64,000 nt of DNA from NCBI GenBank assembly GCA_014529385.2, contig CM043959.1, positions 63,687,753 through 63,751,752 of the forward strand, read 5' to 3'. This document shows, in pieces, positions 20,050 through 31,520 of the stretch (position 1 is its first letter; every line of letters starts with the position of its first letter). The notes beneath the pieces were generated by a model. The model was not told where the DNA came from. It saw only the letters and a program-made list of their open reading frames with translations, and did not search any database. The position numbers and the translations under genes were made by a program. Origin of the DNA: Adiantum capillus-veneris (Eukaryota; Streptophyta; Polypodiopsida; Polypodiales; Pteridaceae).

Positions 20050-22229
20050 TGCAAGCTCAAAGACAAGGGGCAAATAGAAGTGAAAGAGTTTACTCCAAGT
20101 GGTTATCCAGAAACTTGCAGAGCCAGCAAAGCATCCATTTAGTGCATATGCAATCAAGATCATTGTACATGGATTACATTGGTCAAATCTACCAAAATAG
20201 ACGAGATTCTAGAATCTATGCTGCCATGGGTCTTCAAACCACAAAAGCTCATATCATAGGAGACCCATTGGATAGACAATATCAAGGCAAAGATAATGCT
20301 ATCTATAGCTTGAATTGAGGAATAATTTGTCATGTTTCACGAAGATACATAGGAAACTATGGAGAAGGTTTACAAATTCCAATCATCAACAATGCTACCC
20401 AAAGTGTTCCTTCACAATCCCAAAAGGTGAGACTAAACTAGAGCTAAACAGTTTTATACTCTCATAATGGAGCAGGCTATAGTGATTACCCTAGGAAGGG
20501 GGGAGCTACAAATCCATCAAGCTTAGCTCTAGTACTAGGAAATGCTACACCAGTTAGAACTTAGAAGCCCTAGGACTTCTAGCCAGCAGCCCTCTTCAAA
20601 TCAAAAACCATTGAGAGATCATATGGTTTTTGGAAGTTTCTAGTTAACCCAGACTCCCTCAAAATATGTAGACAAATTCTTCGATGAAGATCATCAAGGA
20701 CAAAAGTTTTAGTTGAACTCCACAAGTGAAAGCCAAAAGTCGACAAATCCCATATTTTTCAAGCAAGTGCACGTGACTAAGCTCACATATGCATATCAAG
20801 ATGCAAATGGCAATGATTATCAGTAGGTTCATGACCTTGTACAAGCCCCCACAAATGTTAAGCTTGAAGTCAAAGACTATTTGAAGATGATCCAAAGCCT
20901 CAAGGTATTAGAACAAGTGATAGATAGGTCAAAGTCAATGGAAGCTAAAGTCTAAAAAGCTACACAAAGGTCACCACCAAAATCTCCTTCGAAGAGAAAG
21001 ATTCTGCCAAAAAGTATATTGGATCTTCTAAGATCAAAAGTTACTCAAATCCAGGCAGACAATGCTCAAAAATTGCAAGGAAAAGGTGCAGTATCACAAT
21101 TATATGAGTCAACATCAATGGAAGCAGGTTATCAAGACAAAGCCAATGTAGAAAAAGTTCAACCCACGATTACTGCCACTACAAAATCAATCAGTACAAA
21201 AAGAAATCCTGAGAAGATTAGGTGCAACATCACTAGTGAAAACGAAGAAAATATTTCAAGTGAAGTAAAGCTTGATTTTCAGTTACACAAGAACCTCATG
21301 TCTTTTTGCACTTGGAAAAAATGTGGTCAACCATAGTTGGAAGATGCTCTTGAATAGAGAGACAAACTAGCAGAATGTTGGGGAATCATCTCCACTGCCA
21401 TTCAAATAGGTTCACAGATCATCATAGCCCAGTTCCATGTGATCACATTAAAGGATATACAAGACAACATCATAGTGGGAATGCCAATAGATGTTAGAGA
21501 TACAGAGTTCAAACATGAAGGAGTCATCACAGACAACAAAGAATGAAAACCAAGACTGGCCACTTGTGGACGACACCACAAAGTCCTCAAGCACAGCTAA
21601 AATGGAGACTGAACTTATTGAAGATGATTCATCTCCATCGGACTTTAACCTCAGAAGAGGTTAAAGCAAACCAGGCATCAAGAAGTCTAGATCAAATAGA
21701 GAAAAGGGCAACCACAATAGTTATTGACAAGAGAATACGACCAAAGCTAGAAGTTAAGAAAAATAGGGTTGCACAAAACCAAGAAGCTATAGGAAGCCCA
21801 CAAATCTAGACATTGTTAGTCAAATCAATGGATGCAAGTCATAGTGGAAAACAAAGTCTCAAACCACCCTCCATAGCGACACATTTAGATCAAGATGAGA
21901 CCCTGACAAAAGCAGGACATAAATCTTCAATAGAACCTCCAATGAGAATAGTTGTAGTTCTCAACAGTGTAAAAGGAGCAAGTGTCATATGTAATGCTAT
22001 ATTGGATAAAGAATCAAAGTGCAATATGGTTGTAGATAGAATCCAAAGAATACTTGAAATCACTCTAGGAAAACAAAACAGTAAAGCAATGCTAGGTAAG
22101 GCTCCAAGCAAAGAAGAAATGGTTGCTACATTTAGCATCCACAAGCATGAAGAGCAGGTAAAGCTTCAAGTAAAGTCTTCAAAACACATGCATGCAGATG
22201 TCATCCTTGGAAATCATTGGCTACACTAA
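20050..22229 (+). pseudogene. Decayed gag-protease-like coding region
   Basis: A succession of plus-strand frames with protein-like, lysine/glutamine-rich text, for example QVHVTKLTYAYQDANGN near 20770, and QRSPPKSPSKRKILPKSILD near 20970-21020. Two stretches resemble the end of a gypsy protease: QFHVITLKDIQDNIIVGMPI (21430-21488) and HADVILGNHWLH (22194-22229); the latter closes a frame with VICNAILDKESKCNMV, which may be a degenerate active site. Position after an Asp-tRNA primer site supports gag-protease of the plus-strand gypsy. There are many stops, so the call is tentative. Confidence 0.5.
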
Positions 22230-23727
22230 CACAAGGCCTACAGAGAAGATACAATGTTGATACTCTCTTTCCCAAGTGTTAGCAAGAAACAAATACAAAT
22301 ACCGTTAATGCTAGATTCAGAGTTGCAAAAGTCATAGGAATCAAAGACAAATCTTGCATACAAAGTTAAATCTAAAGTGAACCTTTCACCGATTAGCACA
22401 AAGGGTGTGACAGCATATGCTTCTACATCAAAGAACCCTCGTGGATCAGATACTTCTAGCAAGTCAAGCTTTCAAAACTTCAAGTCAATAGTTGACCCAA
22501 TTGAAACCTCTAGGAAGACACACAAAAAAACAAAGATATTTTAGCCAAAGTACTCAAGGAAGCAAAATATAGTCAAGCAAGTGTTTGTTCTAAGCAGTTT
22601 AGTCAAAGTCAATGGTTTGGTTTGGATTAAAGATGAGAAATCAACACAAAAAACAAACACATGGGATGGATAGCATCACAATGGAGCTTAAAAGAACAAG
22701 AGTACTATAGAAGTAATAGACATATATGGGTACCAAAACTGCAGGTAAGGGTATATGAAGTAACATCAAGTCCCTCCCCTAAAAGAAGGCCCAGTATATA
22801 TCAACCTTGACAATACCTAAGAATCAAATATAATAAAGGACAATATCGAATACTGCTACAGTCAACCACAACTCTCGAGAGGATACAAAACAAAGATAGA
22901 TCTCCAATAATCTTCCCCTTGGACAAGGATTCTATACAGGCTATACAAAGATTTGGCTACCAGTCAATCACAAGCCAACTGCAACTACATTAGACCTGCA
23001 TGAAGATCTCAAGAACTTAAAATGACCTAGATAGAAGAAAAGTCAACAAAGGAGATACAAACTCCATCAAGAGATTTGGATTCCTATGTCTTCCAATGCT
23101 CCTAGTCAAAAGCCAAATGCCAACAGTGAACAAAGGCCTACCACAACATCATAGACTCCTATCAGCATGCCTAATTGGAGAATCAAACAGATAATGGAGT
23201 CTGCAATTCAAAACAACCCAACCAACACGAATGCAGGTTCGAAGATGATAAAACAGGTATGGCAAAAGAAACCTTCAATGCTAACTTGATCCTTTACTAA
23301 TACTCTTTTTGAGGATTCAAGCTTACTTGTACGTGAAAAAACCTTTGTAGTAAGCACAAGAATGTAAAAAGTCAAGTTGCCACGATGCAAAAAACACTCT
23401 TTGGCATAGTCAGAGTCAGGCTGCTAAGCCAAAAAATGAGCAAAGCGTTAGTCCCAAAGCTTCAAGTCGTTATATATTCCGTGCTAAGAGTCATAGTTAT
23501 TAGGCTTATGGTCAAGCTAGAAGAGTTGAGTATATCTAAGTTGTGTCACTCATGTTAGATGAGATGAGCATAAGAGTCAAAGTCTATTAACTTACAATTG
23601 TTGGAGTGTTGTAGAGTCTAACACTCACACACAATGCACAGTAAGATGATAGCACATATCCTTGACAACGAAAACCATTCTTAAAGGGGTTCCATATTGC
23701 AAATCCATGTCAAATATTTCTTTTCAT
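22230..23727 (+). other. Probable element interior, no recognisable domain
   Basis: AT-rich, purine-biased plus strand without a long frame. Composition continues that of the gag-like region, so it is probably decayed pol, but I find no RT, RNase H or integrase motif. Confidence 0.35.
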
Positions 23728-23729
23728 TA

Positions 23730-24169
23730 GGAAGAGGATGGGGTGTAGGAGGGCCTCTTTATTTTCCATGAGCTTATGGAGGCAATTAACATTTGATGAA
23801 TAGGTATACGCCAGTGTGCAAGAATGGTGGGTGTGTAAGAGTGGTCAAAGGATGCACTTCCCCCCCAAAAAGGAGGTGGAAAATTTTATGATTTTTGGTC
23901 TTCCATAACTCCCACCTATGATCTCCAATTTGAGCGGAGATCATAGATCTGCAATCTACGCATCAAGATATTTCCATAGATATGCTACATGATATGGCTT
24001 TACCCGCTAGAACTTAAATTCCATTTTGGGGAAAACTTCAAATTGAAATAAACTAGCCGTTTTGCCTATTTGAAATGAAAAGTTTTCCTTTGATTGCTTT
24101 CTTAATACTAAAGGTTTGACTTCCTTAAACTGCCAAATAAAGAGGCCCTACTAGACCCCATTCTCTTCC
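23730..24169. mobile_element. MITE, 440 bp, copy 1
   Basis: Ends are inverted repeats of about 32 bp: GAAGAGGATGGGGTGTAGGA with GGGCCTCTTTATTT at the left, and the inverse CCTACTAGACCCCATTCTCTTCC at the right. A second copy lies at 54331-54785 in the same orientation with clear similarity throughout. Flanks read CATTA and TAATG in both copies, so the target duplication may be TA, but the exact boundary is ambiguous. It has no coding capacity. Confidence 0.88.
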
Positions 24170-24171
24170 TA

Positions 24172-24888
24172 ATGTATAGCTACACCATATTTATGAAGAA
24201 CCCCTCAAAATATTTCTTACACAGCATATTGTTTTCCATTCATTTCCATGTATACATATATAGGATGTCCCACCATTAGACAATAGGCATGATACACTCT
24301 TTGTTGCTTCCACATATGCACCTTGAGTGGACTATAGCAGGCAAACCAATGTTCCATCATGCTACCCTCTCATATTTGCTGCCTTTTTAATTCCATATCT
24401 ATCAGCAAATAATCCCTTGAGTACTTTATTAATATTTCCTATGATAATAAGTACTCCAATAATGCGCGTATTGAAAGGCACTTTTTTCCCATTGGGTTTT
24501 TTCCCTTTTGGTCATCTAGGTATCATACCCTAATTTAGATCCTCATTGTTCTACTTCCCTTGTACATACTTGCCATAAATAAACAGTAGCCTCATCATTA
24601 TGCTATTACAAAGGACAAGTGCAACATTATCTCTCACATCAGACATATTCGGACCAATGAAGATGCCACATCATAATGAACCTCATCAAAAAATTCAACA
24701 ACAAATGAAGACGATTAGCCCATCAATAACCAATCAAAACCCTTCCACAACCTCCACGGACCCTTTCCAATAGTGCCCAAGGACGGGCACTAAAATCAGA
24801 ATGGTGAAATGTTAACTGAGCCGACGTCAATTAACACCAACCATACAATATTCCACGTAAACCCCCAAGAGATAGAGCTTCTTGAGAC
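24172..24888. other. No gene; possible LTR start at 24808
   Basis: Nothing recognisable until TGTTAACTGAGCCGACGTCA at 24808, a palindromic motif like the LTR start at 16891. The sequence following does not align with that LTR. Confidence 0.35.
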
Positions 24889-25450
24889 TTGCCCATAGCT
24901 AACACTTTGCATTTTGTGCTTCCTAATATACGAGCATCACTAGCACCTCAAGTTGTCCATGTACCAAATCAGATGCCTCCTTATGTTGCACTCGTAGAGC
25001 ATTTTAGGCGTGACAAGAATCTTAAGACCTTGCTCAAATTTGTACAATCGCATCTAGCTCTAGGCATGGGTGATGATGAGCCTACTCAACTAGAAGAAAA
25101 GGATGCCAGATATTTCTCCAAGATCAATATCAAACCAGGCTTCTATCGAGTTGGAATAAAAAAAGGAGATATTTCTAAAATAGCTTTTAAAACACAGTTT
25201 GGGCATTATGAGTTCATAGTCATGTCTTTTGGTCTCGGTAATGCCCCTACCACCTTTAACTATCTCATGAGTGACCTTTCAAAAAAGAGCTAGATTATTT
25301 TTTGTGTAATTTTTTATGAAAATCTTAATACTCAAACATATAGGACAATTGAGAATAGCATGTATGCCATGTTTTGGGAATTCCTATAAGAAATCTAGTT
25401 ATGTGCTAAGCAAGGCAAGTGCTCTTTCTTTGAAGAAAATATGTATCTTC
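24889..25450 (+). pseudogene. Gypsy reverse transcriptase relic
   Basis: The frame 24889-25293 contains RYFSKINIKPGFYRVGIKKG, then DISKIAFKTQFGHYEFIVMS and FGLGNAPTTFNYLM, the palm motifs just before the catalytic xxDD. The frame stops at 25293 and resumes in another frame as LCAKQGKCSFFEE (25385-25430), the post-catalytic motif. The catalytic box itself falls in the shifted stretch and is not legible. This is the only gypsy RT on the plus strand in the window, so it may belong to the element whose LTR starts at 16891. Confidence 0.85.
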
Positions 25451-26574
25451 CTGTTGAAGATACTTCTTAGGAAGATTGGGAAGGTCTTATTTCTCAAAAT
25501 ACTCACCTTTCCTAACATGTTCTCTCCCTTTTGTGATCAAATTAATCTTCCCTAGCTGATGTAATTCATGAAACAAGCTCCATCTTGTTACCTTTTGTGT
25601 CGCTCAAGAAATACTATCTTTTTTAATATGACTGTTTTTGCTACATAATATTATTGTTATCCTTTTTAACTAAGCTAGCTACATCTATATTTCTCTCAAG
25701 GGATTCTACAAAATACGAGACATAGGAAGCTAAGAACAAATTTAATTGTATTTGTCAAGAGAAATCAAAGAAAGAAGGACTTAAGACAAGAACCAAGATC
25801 TTAATTTACGATGGATTTGTTGAAAGATACAACGAAGATGGATTTTTTACAATTCAATAAGCCCATCCATCACATGATCAAAAAAGAAAATATCACAAAC
25901 AAGACACATATTAGGCCTTTCATCTATAGGAATAATTCAGTGTGAAATTGTTGCACTGATCTCTTGAGTGTGAGGTGAGAAGTTAAAGGGCCCTCTAATA
26001 GGTAGACCAAAGTGAGGGTAAAGATATATCTTTAGATGAGGAAGAAACTCTGCAAGCAAATAGACTCGATTGAAGAACCTACGATACATCAAGCTCATCA
26101 TGCAGTAGTATTGAGGACCTAAACCCATTGCTTCAATTACCAAAACCAAGCAGACATTGTTGCAAAAGTGATCCCGACCCCAAAGTGTTACCCTTGTTAT
26201 GTCTCAGAATGTCCACCATTTGGTTTGAGCTACTAAAGTTCTCAAGTGAGGGATGAGCAGGTGCTCATACTTCTTCACAAAATCCCTTCTGACAGATTCA
26301 CTTGTTTTTTGCAGATGAGGAATGGCTACATATAAAATCAGCTCTTGCTAGTGATCCATGAAGTAAGGTAACGAACAAAGAGACAGCGTAAAGGATTGAA
26401 AGAGAAAATCCTAAGAAACTCTTGACAAGAAGATGCAAAAGAAGGGAGGAAGATCGAGGTAAGAATATTGTAAGAGATGAAGATAGATTGCACCTTATAT
26501 AGATGAGCCAGCTAGAGAAGAACAAATTTACGTTACCTATAAGTTAAAGGTGTAGCTTGCGGTTGAAGATAGCA
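25451..26574. other. Unassigned; a weak RT-like frame on the minus strand
   Basis: Minus-strand frame 25937-26149 reads LVIEAMGLGPQYYCMMSLMY, faintly like the LINE reverse-transcriptase stretch before the strand-exchange loop, but the following motif RGxRQGxPLSP is absent. I give it little weight. Otherwise there are only short frames. Confidence 0.25.
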
Positions 26575-26582
26575 AGTTACAC

Positions 26583-26772
26583 CTTCTTCATATCAGATGA
26601 CAAGGTGCATGACACATTGTTTGTGAAACATTGCTTCATGCTACACCGTGACTGGTTACAATAAGTGTGATATTCCACTTCTTCATATCAGATGACAAGG
26701 TGCATGACACATTGTTTGTGAAACATTGCTTCATGCTACACCATGAATGGTTACAACAAGAGGGTGTGACTC
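26583..26772. repeat. 95-bp tandem duplication inside the transposase relic
   Basis: CTTCTTCATATCAGATGACA and the following ~75 bp occur at 26583 and 26678 with few changes. They duplicate codons for ISDDKVHDTLFVKHCFMLH. Confidence 0.92.
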
Positions 26773-27312
26773 CTAAACAACACTGGGTGAGGTTCAATGG
26801 TGCGGCCTAGCAGCTCAAGGGAGCCAATCCTTTATAAAAAACATTGGGTGTGGTTCAATGGTGCAGCCTAGCAGCTCAAGGGAGCTAGGCCTTTCTATTT
26901 TTTTGCAAGATATGGTGGACTAATAGGGATCAATATGAGCTAGTTCTTCTTTATATCAGGGCATGGTAAGGGAGAGCACGATGGTGAAGGAGTAGTTGTG
27001 AAAAGAACCTTGACCCATGAACAATTATATCCTACTGGAGCAGTTATTCTAAAGTGTGTAGTATAAATGGTTTCTTATTGCCAAGCCAACGTGTCAAAGG
27101 GAGCACCACTTTCACCCTATCCTTCAAAAGAAAAGGAATGTGCACGTGTGTTTTGGGAGGTTGAATTAGGGGGTGTGAATAGAGAAGTCAAATGGAATTG
27201 TGCCACTGTTACGGAAATTTTCTCTTTGCATGCTTTCTATGGTTATAAAATGCAAGATCCAACTGCCCTTGCAACAAGACCATTGGCATGCTTTTGTGAT
27301 GCATGCATGCAC

Positions 27313-27505
27313 TCAAATTGGAATCGCTGCATCAACAACGCTCATATATAACCTTGGGAGTGTCATCTTTTGATTCCATTACCTGATGAGGCTGATATTG
27401 ATTCTAAGTCAAATTGGAATCGCTGCATCAACAAAGTCACGTGTAACCTTGGGAGTATCATCTTTTGATGCCATTACCTGATGAGGCTGAGATTGATTCT
27501 AAGTC
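27313..27505. repeat. 96-bp tandem duplication inside the transposase relic
   Basis: TCAAATTGGAATCGCTGCAT and the following bases repeat at 27313 and 27409, doubling the segment after the Cys cluster. Confidence 0.92.
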
Positions 27506-27801
27506 AACAATGACGTTCTAGTAGATGAAGTCATTGGCTATGATGACTTCACGTATAAAGGCCATCATCATGCATTAAGGAGTGCTCTATGTGTTGGTGA
27601 CACATTTGCGTTAAATCTAGATTCTTCAACGAATGCTGAGGATGTGGATTTCTAACTTGTCAAGTGTGTTGCAGCGAGGGAGAAGGTGGAGAAGGGGTAC
27701 ATCAATGAATGGAAAAATGTAATTGATAGAGGTTCATATTTTGTGCAAGGATTGTATTACAAGCAATTGGATGCATACACCTTCAAGCTAGATAGTGTTT
27801 A

Positions 27802-28249
27802 GTCCATCGTCCACATACTTTCACATCTAGTACGATGTATCAAAATACTTGTGCAGCGATTAATCACCTCAAAAAACTAGGAATCAATCTATAATACACA
27901 ATTAATTATAGACAATCACCTCAAAAAACTAGGAATCAATCTATATTAGAATGCCCTTCAGTTTGTAAGCTATAACCTAAGGATTTTCAACATAATTTTT
28001 GTTGTGGGTAATGATGTTCTCTTAGTTCCCTGTCTCTTGTGTGTGTATATGGCTATGGTGTTTATTGCAGCCAATAATGATAGCTACCTTGTATGTTAGT
28101 TACAAATATCTTTAGAGCCATGTTCAATAAACTAGCATTAGCATTTTCAAGTTCTCAACTTTGTTGGAGAGTCAATTTACAAGCATACCCTGTATCCTAA
28201 CTACCATATTGATTATGCTACCTCTTGGTATGCTAGACATTATGAAAGT
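27802..28249. other. AT-rich spacer, nothing recognised
   Basis: It contains a 28-bp direct repeat (TCACCTCAAAAAACTAGGAA... at 27865 and 27909) and otherwise no feature. Confidence 0.5.
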
Positions 28250-29290
28250 TAAGCTAACCTATATATTTGGTATGCTCTAGTTGTACTACTTAACATATTG
28301 GGAATGGTAGCTAGCATAGACGGTATGCTCATTAGCATACTAGTTAGCACTCCAAGTATGCTAGCTAGCATACAAAGTATGTTATTAGCATACTAGTTAG
28401 CAGTCCAAGTATGCTAGTTACCATACCCAGTATACTAGTCATCATACCCAATATATCTACAAGCATGCTTAGTTGGCAAATCAGATATGCTAGCTAGTAT
28501 GTACAATATTCTAACTAGCATATCCAGTATATTAGTTAGAAAACCCAATATGCTAGTTAGTATACCAATTATGCTAGCTACCATACCTTGTTTTCCTAAA
28601 GCATGCTTAGTTGGGACACCAAATATGCTAGTTAGTATGTTCAATATGCTAACTAGCACACCTAGTATGCTATGTATCATACTACTACTATGCTCTGAAT
28701 TCTTATTATATCTATATGTATGATAGCTAGCATACCCAATATTCTAGTTAGCATACACAGTATGCTATTTAACATACCAAGTATGCTAGTTAGCATACCC
28801 TGTATACCTCAAATCATGATTAGTTGGCACATGCACCAAATATGCTAGTTAGTATGCTCAATATTCTAATTAGCATACCCAAAAAAACTATGTGGCATAC
28901 TAATGCTATGCTCAGAATTCTTATTTTATTATATGTATGCTATCAATCATACCCAATATGGTAGTTAGCATACCTAGTATGCTACTTAGCATACCCTATA
29001 TACCTCAAAGTATGCTTAGATGGCATGCCAAATATGCTAGTTAGTATGTTCAATATGCTAACTAGCATACCTTGTATGCAATGTAGCATACTTCTATTGT
29101 GCTCAAAATGCTTATTATAATCATATGTATGCTAGCTTTCACAACTAGTATGTTAGTTAGCAGACCGAGTATGCTAGCTAACCTACTAGTTAGCATACCC
29201 AATAAGCCAGTTATCATACCCAATATGCTATTTAGCATATCCAATATGGTAGTCAACATACCCATTCTGCTAGCACATCGAAACCTCAAT
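28250..29290. repeat. Field of self-complementary TATGCTAGTTAGCATA motifs with a higher-order repeat
   Basis: Dozens of variants of TATGCTAGTTAGCATACC or its partner GTATGCTAGCTAGCATAC, many perfect palindromes, are packed every 20-25 bp. A longer unit starting with CATGCTTAGTTGG and followed by AAATATGCTAGTTAGTATG recurs near 28464, 28601, 28811 and 29008. Because motif and complement are the same, ORFs appear mirrored on both strands; these are artefacts of the repeat and not genes. Confidence 0.9.
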
Positions 29291-29589
29291 TTTCTCACAA
29301 AAGAATTAAATACCACAAAAGTTGTTTCTTAACATTTCAAATGTAAGTCAAAACAACTTTGGACATTGAAACGGTGATCTAAATCCATCATGATTTTACA
29401 ACATCAACTGACTTGACATAGTTTTGAATTTTACAAAGAATGTGTTGCTGCTAACTCCATAAAGTTACATCACGAAAGAATACACATAAAGGACATTCTA
29501 CTGTTGAGCCTTTTTGTCATGCTGAGGGCATTTGTAGTAAGATAGCACGTGTGAAGAAAATAATGGATTTATAATTATGTACATTCACA

Positions 29590-30535
29590 AAAAAAAATAC
29601 ATAGTGGACCCCCCCTGTATTTACGCTGCACCGGTTCTACTTCTGCTGAGTCTCTTCTTTCTACATCTGCTTCTCTAATCTCTCCATGTCCAATCTTTCC
29701 CTCTCATGCCCCTCAACTTCTAGGTCAGCCTCCCTTTGTTTCTAACGGAGCTCATTCTTCCATACGGCTTCATCCTTGGCTCTTATTTTTGCTGCTATCT
29801 TCCTAATGACTGCATCAAAAAAATGAGTCACGACAGGTATAAAATATGGTTTCAAATGTCTAGTTAGCATGATCCTCTAATTGCATCCATAAAAAGAGAC
29901 AAGCAATCAAAGTGCGTCCCAAAACCTGTTGTCATTGCTCAATAGTCTGGTGCTTTAGCTTGGGACTAATAAGCCAAGTTCCTTCATTGTTCTCGCACAC
30001 TTTGTATATACAATCATCAATGGTAATAGTGTTTTTGGGCCCAAAATCCGGATTGTTCTTCCAAAAGAGCTTTAAAATCTTGAAGAACACAGTCTTACCC
30101 CTAATCTTCCACTTTGGGCCAATGCAATGGAATTGTCCAAAACCACTTCCCAACCTTGACTTATACTATTTGAATACACTATCTAGAATTGCATTCACCT
30201 AACCCGGCATGCTAATGCTCCGTATATAAACATGGAAAAACTAGAGGTACCGATCCAAATTAATATCTGTGGCTATCTCTGTGACAAAACATTTTCTGTT
30301 GAGCATCGACTTTGTACTTAACCATTTCCTATGCATATGTAGGGGGCTTTTTGCCATACTGACTCTCTACAACACTGGCCAGTAGGCAATTCAAATCAAG
30401 TGTGATATCCCGCTTATCATCTGCCAGAAGCTATGGTACCTATATTGGGTCCTGTAGAGGATACCACTTAGCATATATAACCTCCCCAGAGGGATGAACA
30501 AAGTTCAAGTACTCCATAATTTTTGAGAGTCATAG
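29590..30535 (-). pseudogene. Degenerate gene of unknown family, 3' part
   Basis: One minus-strand reading can be followed for most of 30535-29900 with a few stops and one shift: MEYLNFVHPSGEVIYAKWYP, DDKRDITLDLNCLLASVVES, QYGKKPPTYA, then LGSGFGQFHCIGPKWKIRGK, KILKLFWKNNPDFGPKN and TWLISPKLKHQTIEQ. Further left, after TTTTTTTGATGCAG (a good splice acceptor), comes a charged coiled-coil-like exon, VIRKIAAKIRAKDEAVWKNE...ERERLDMERLEKQ. I do not recognise the family. The changes are mostly single-base nonsense changes, so it was once a real gene, host or transposon. Confidence 0.55.
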
Positions 30536-30879
30536 ACCGTAGCGGTTTAGGAGCACTACAATCTCAAGTTTTTATCTTTTAAGCCGCTTGGCCTTAACAA
30601 TTCTCCTTTTTTGTAACATTTTTCATTCAAGGGAAAAATTTAAATCATGTAAGGAAATTAACACCTGATTCTCTTCCCCTGCAACACAACACAAGTATCG
30701 AATAAGAAAATATAAAGGACAGGCAAAATATACTCCACAGTTGCACACATATATTTACTCCCAAAAGACGTTTTCATTATAGATTTTCAGACAATTACAT
30801 GATCCTACAAGAGGAAAAATAAGCTACATATGAGGGTATGGACATAATGATGATAGGAATGGGCACTCATTAAGGGCAT

Positions 30880-31308
30880 AACAGTTATAGGCACACTAGC
30901 TCGCTAGCATTGTAGATTTTGGCAGGACAAATAAGGTTCATCAAAGTTTCTTGCGAGCTTGTGAAGGGGGGGCTTTCTTTTACCTTTGGTACTTTGCGCT
31001 ATGTCCTCCACAATCCTCTTAGGGGCAACAAGACTATCCATTGTAGCTTCTATTGGTACCCTTTCCTCTTTGACTTTGCAATTTCACAAAACTCCCTAGA
31101 GGGCTATTGTCGCCAATGTCCTGTGCATTGCCTAGGCTGTCAGTCCTCACTATTTTCTTTAAAGCACACCCATTGTTTTCTTTAAGGTGCTCATTGTTTG
31201 AGCTACAACAAGCTTAGTATCCCAAGAACAAACCATGACAAAGTCATCCTCCTCCTCCGATGGTTGATTGTCTACAGCACCGTCAAGATTCTTTGCATGT
31301 TGTGCTAC
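30880..31308 (-). pseudogene. Degenerate gene of unknown family, middle part
   Basis: Continues from the exon end at 40313-40409 when the inserted elements are removed. Reads VAQHAKNLDGAVDNQPSEEE, DDFVMVCSWDTKLVVAQTMS, then, after a short tandem duplication and frameshift, ERVPIEATMDSLVAPKRIVE and KGKRKPPFTSSQETLMNLIC. The basic KGKRK stretch could be a nuclear signal. Splice-acceptor-like sequences follow to the left (near 30675 and 30800), so introns probably separate this from the 3' part. Confidence 0.55.
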
Positions 31309-31520
31309 CTTGGGAGGTTCACTATGTGTAAAACTACCATATCACGTGCGTTCAAGACATGTTTGTAAAACCCCTTATCTGTGAATTTCTTTAGGAATAT
31401 AATGTACCCTTTTCTTTTGAAATATGTGATTTTTTTTCAAATTTGAAAAAATAATGCCCTTCTGTATATATATTTCTGTAAATTTCAAGAACTTTAAATA
31501 CCATTTTGTTGAACTCACGT
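31309..31520. mobile_element. hAT-type MITE copy A, left portion
   Basis: Starts CTTGGGAGGTTCAC and is preceded by TGTGCTAC (31301-31308). The rest of the element is at 40266-40304, followed by the same TGTGCTAC (40305-40312): an 8-bp target duplication as made by hAT transposases. The intact relative is at 58222-58471. The Tat-like gypsy at 31521-40265 splits it at ACGT. Confidence 0.88.

Larger units (their letters stand above)
26575..27801 (+). pseudogene. Transposase-like gene, C-terminal half, decayed
   Basis: Frames read in order FFISDDKVHDTLFVKHCFML, then QHWVRFNGAA*QLKGARPFY, then ISGHGKGEHDGEGVVVKRTL, then a Cys cluster RPLACFCDACMHSNWNRC, and finally VGDTFALNLDSS...SYFVQGLYYKQLDAYTFKL ending in TAG. 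The series DG-x-A-S-QFK...HGKGE-DG-x-G-KR followed by CxCxxC belongs to a widespread group of transposon-derived proteins with a DDE-like core. In this copy the Asp of the first motif is Asn (FNGAA). Three internal tandem duplications (95, 62 and 96 bp) and several stops break the gene. It acts on no visible terminal repeats; I found none nearby. Superfamily assignment needs a profile search. Confidence 0.65.

Noticed and set aside
24808-24834. 3' LTR of the plus-strand gypsy
   Set aside because: Only the first ~20 palindromic bases match the 5' LTR at 16891; the rest does not align.
25937-26149. LINE reverse-transcriptase fragment
   Set aside because: Only one short faint stretch resembles RT; the key downstream motifs are absent.
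28435-29332. Paired ORFs of 77-84 residues on both strands
   Set aside because: They mirror each other because the DNA is made of palindromic motifs; composition (IL, SM, LT repeats) follows the repeat.
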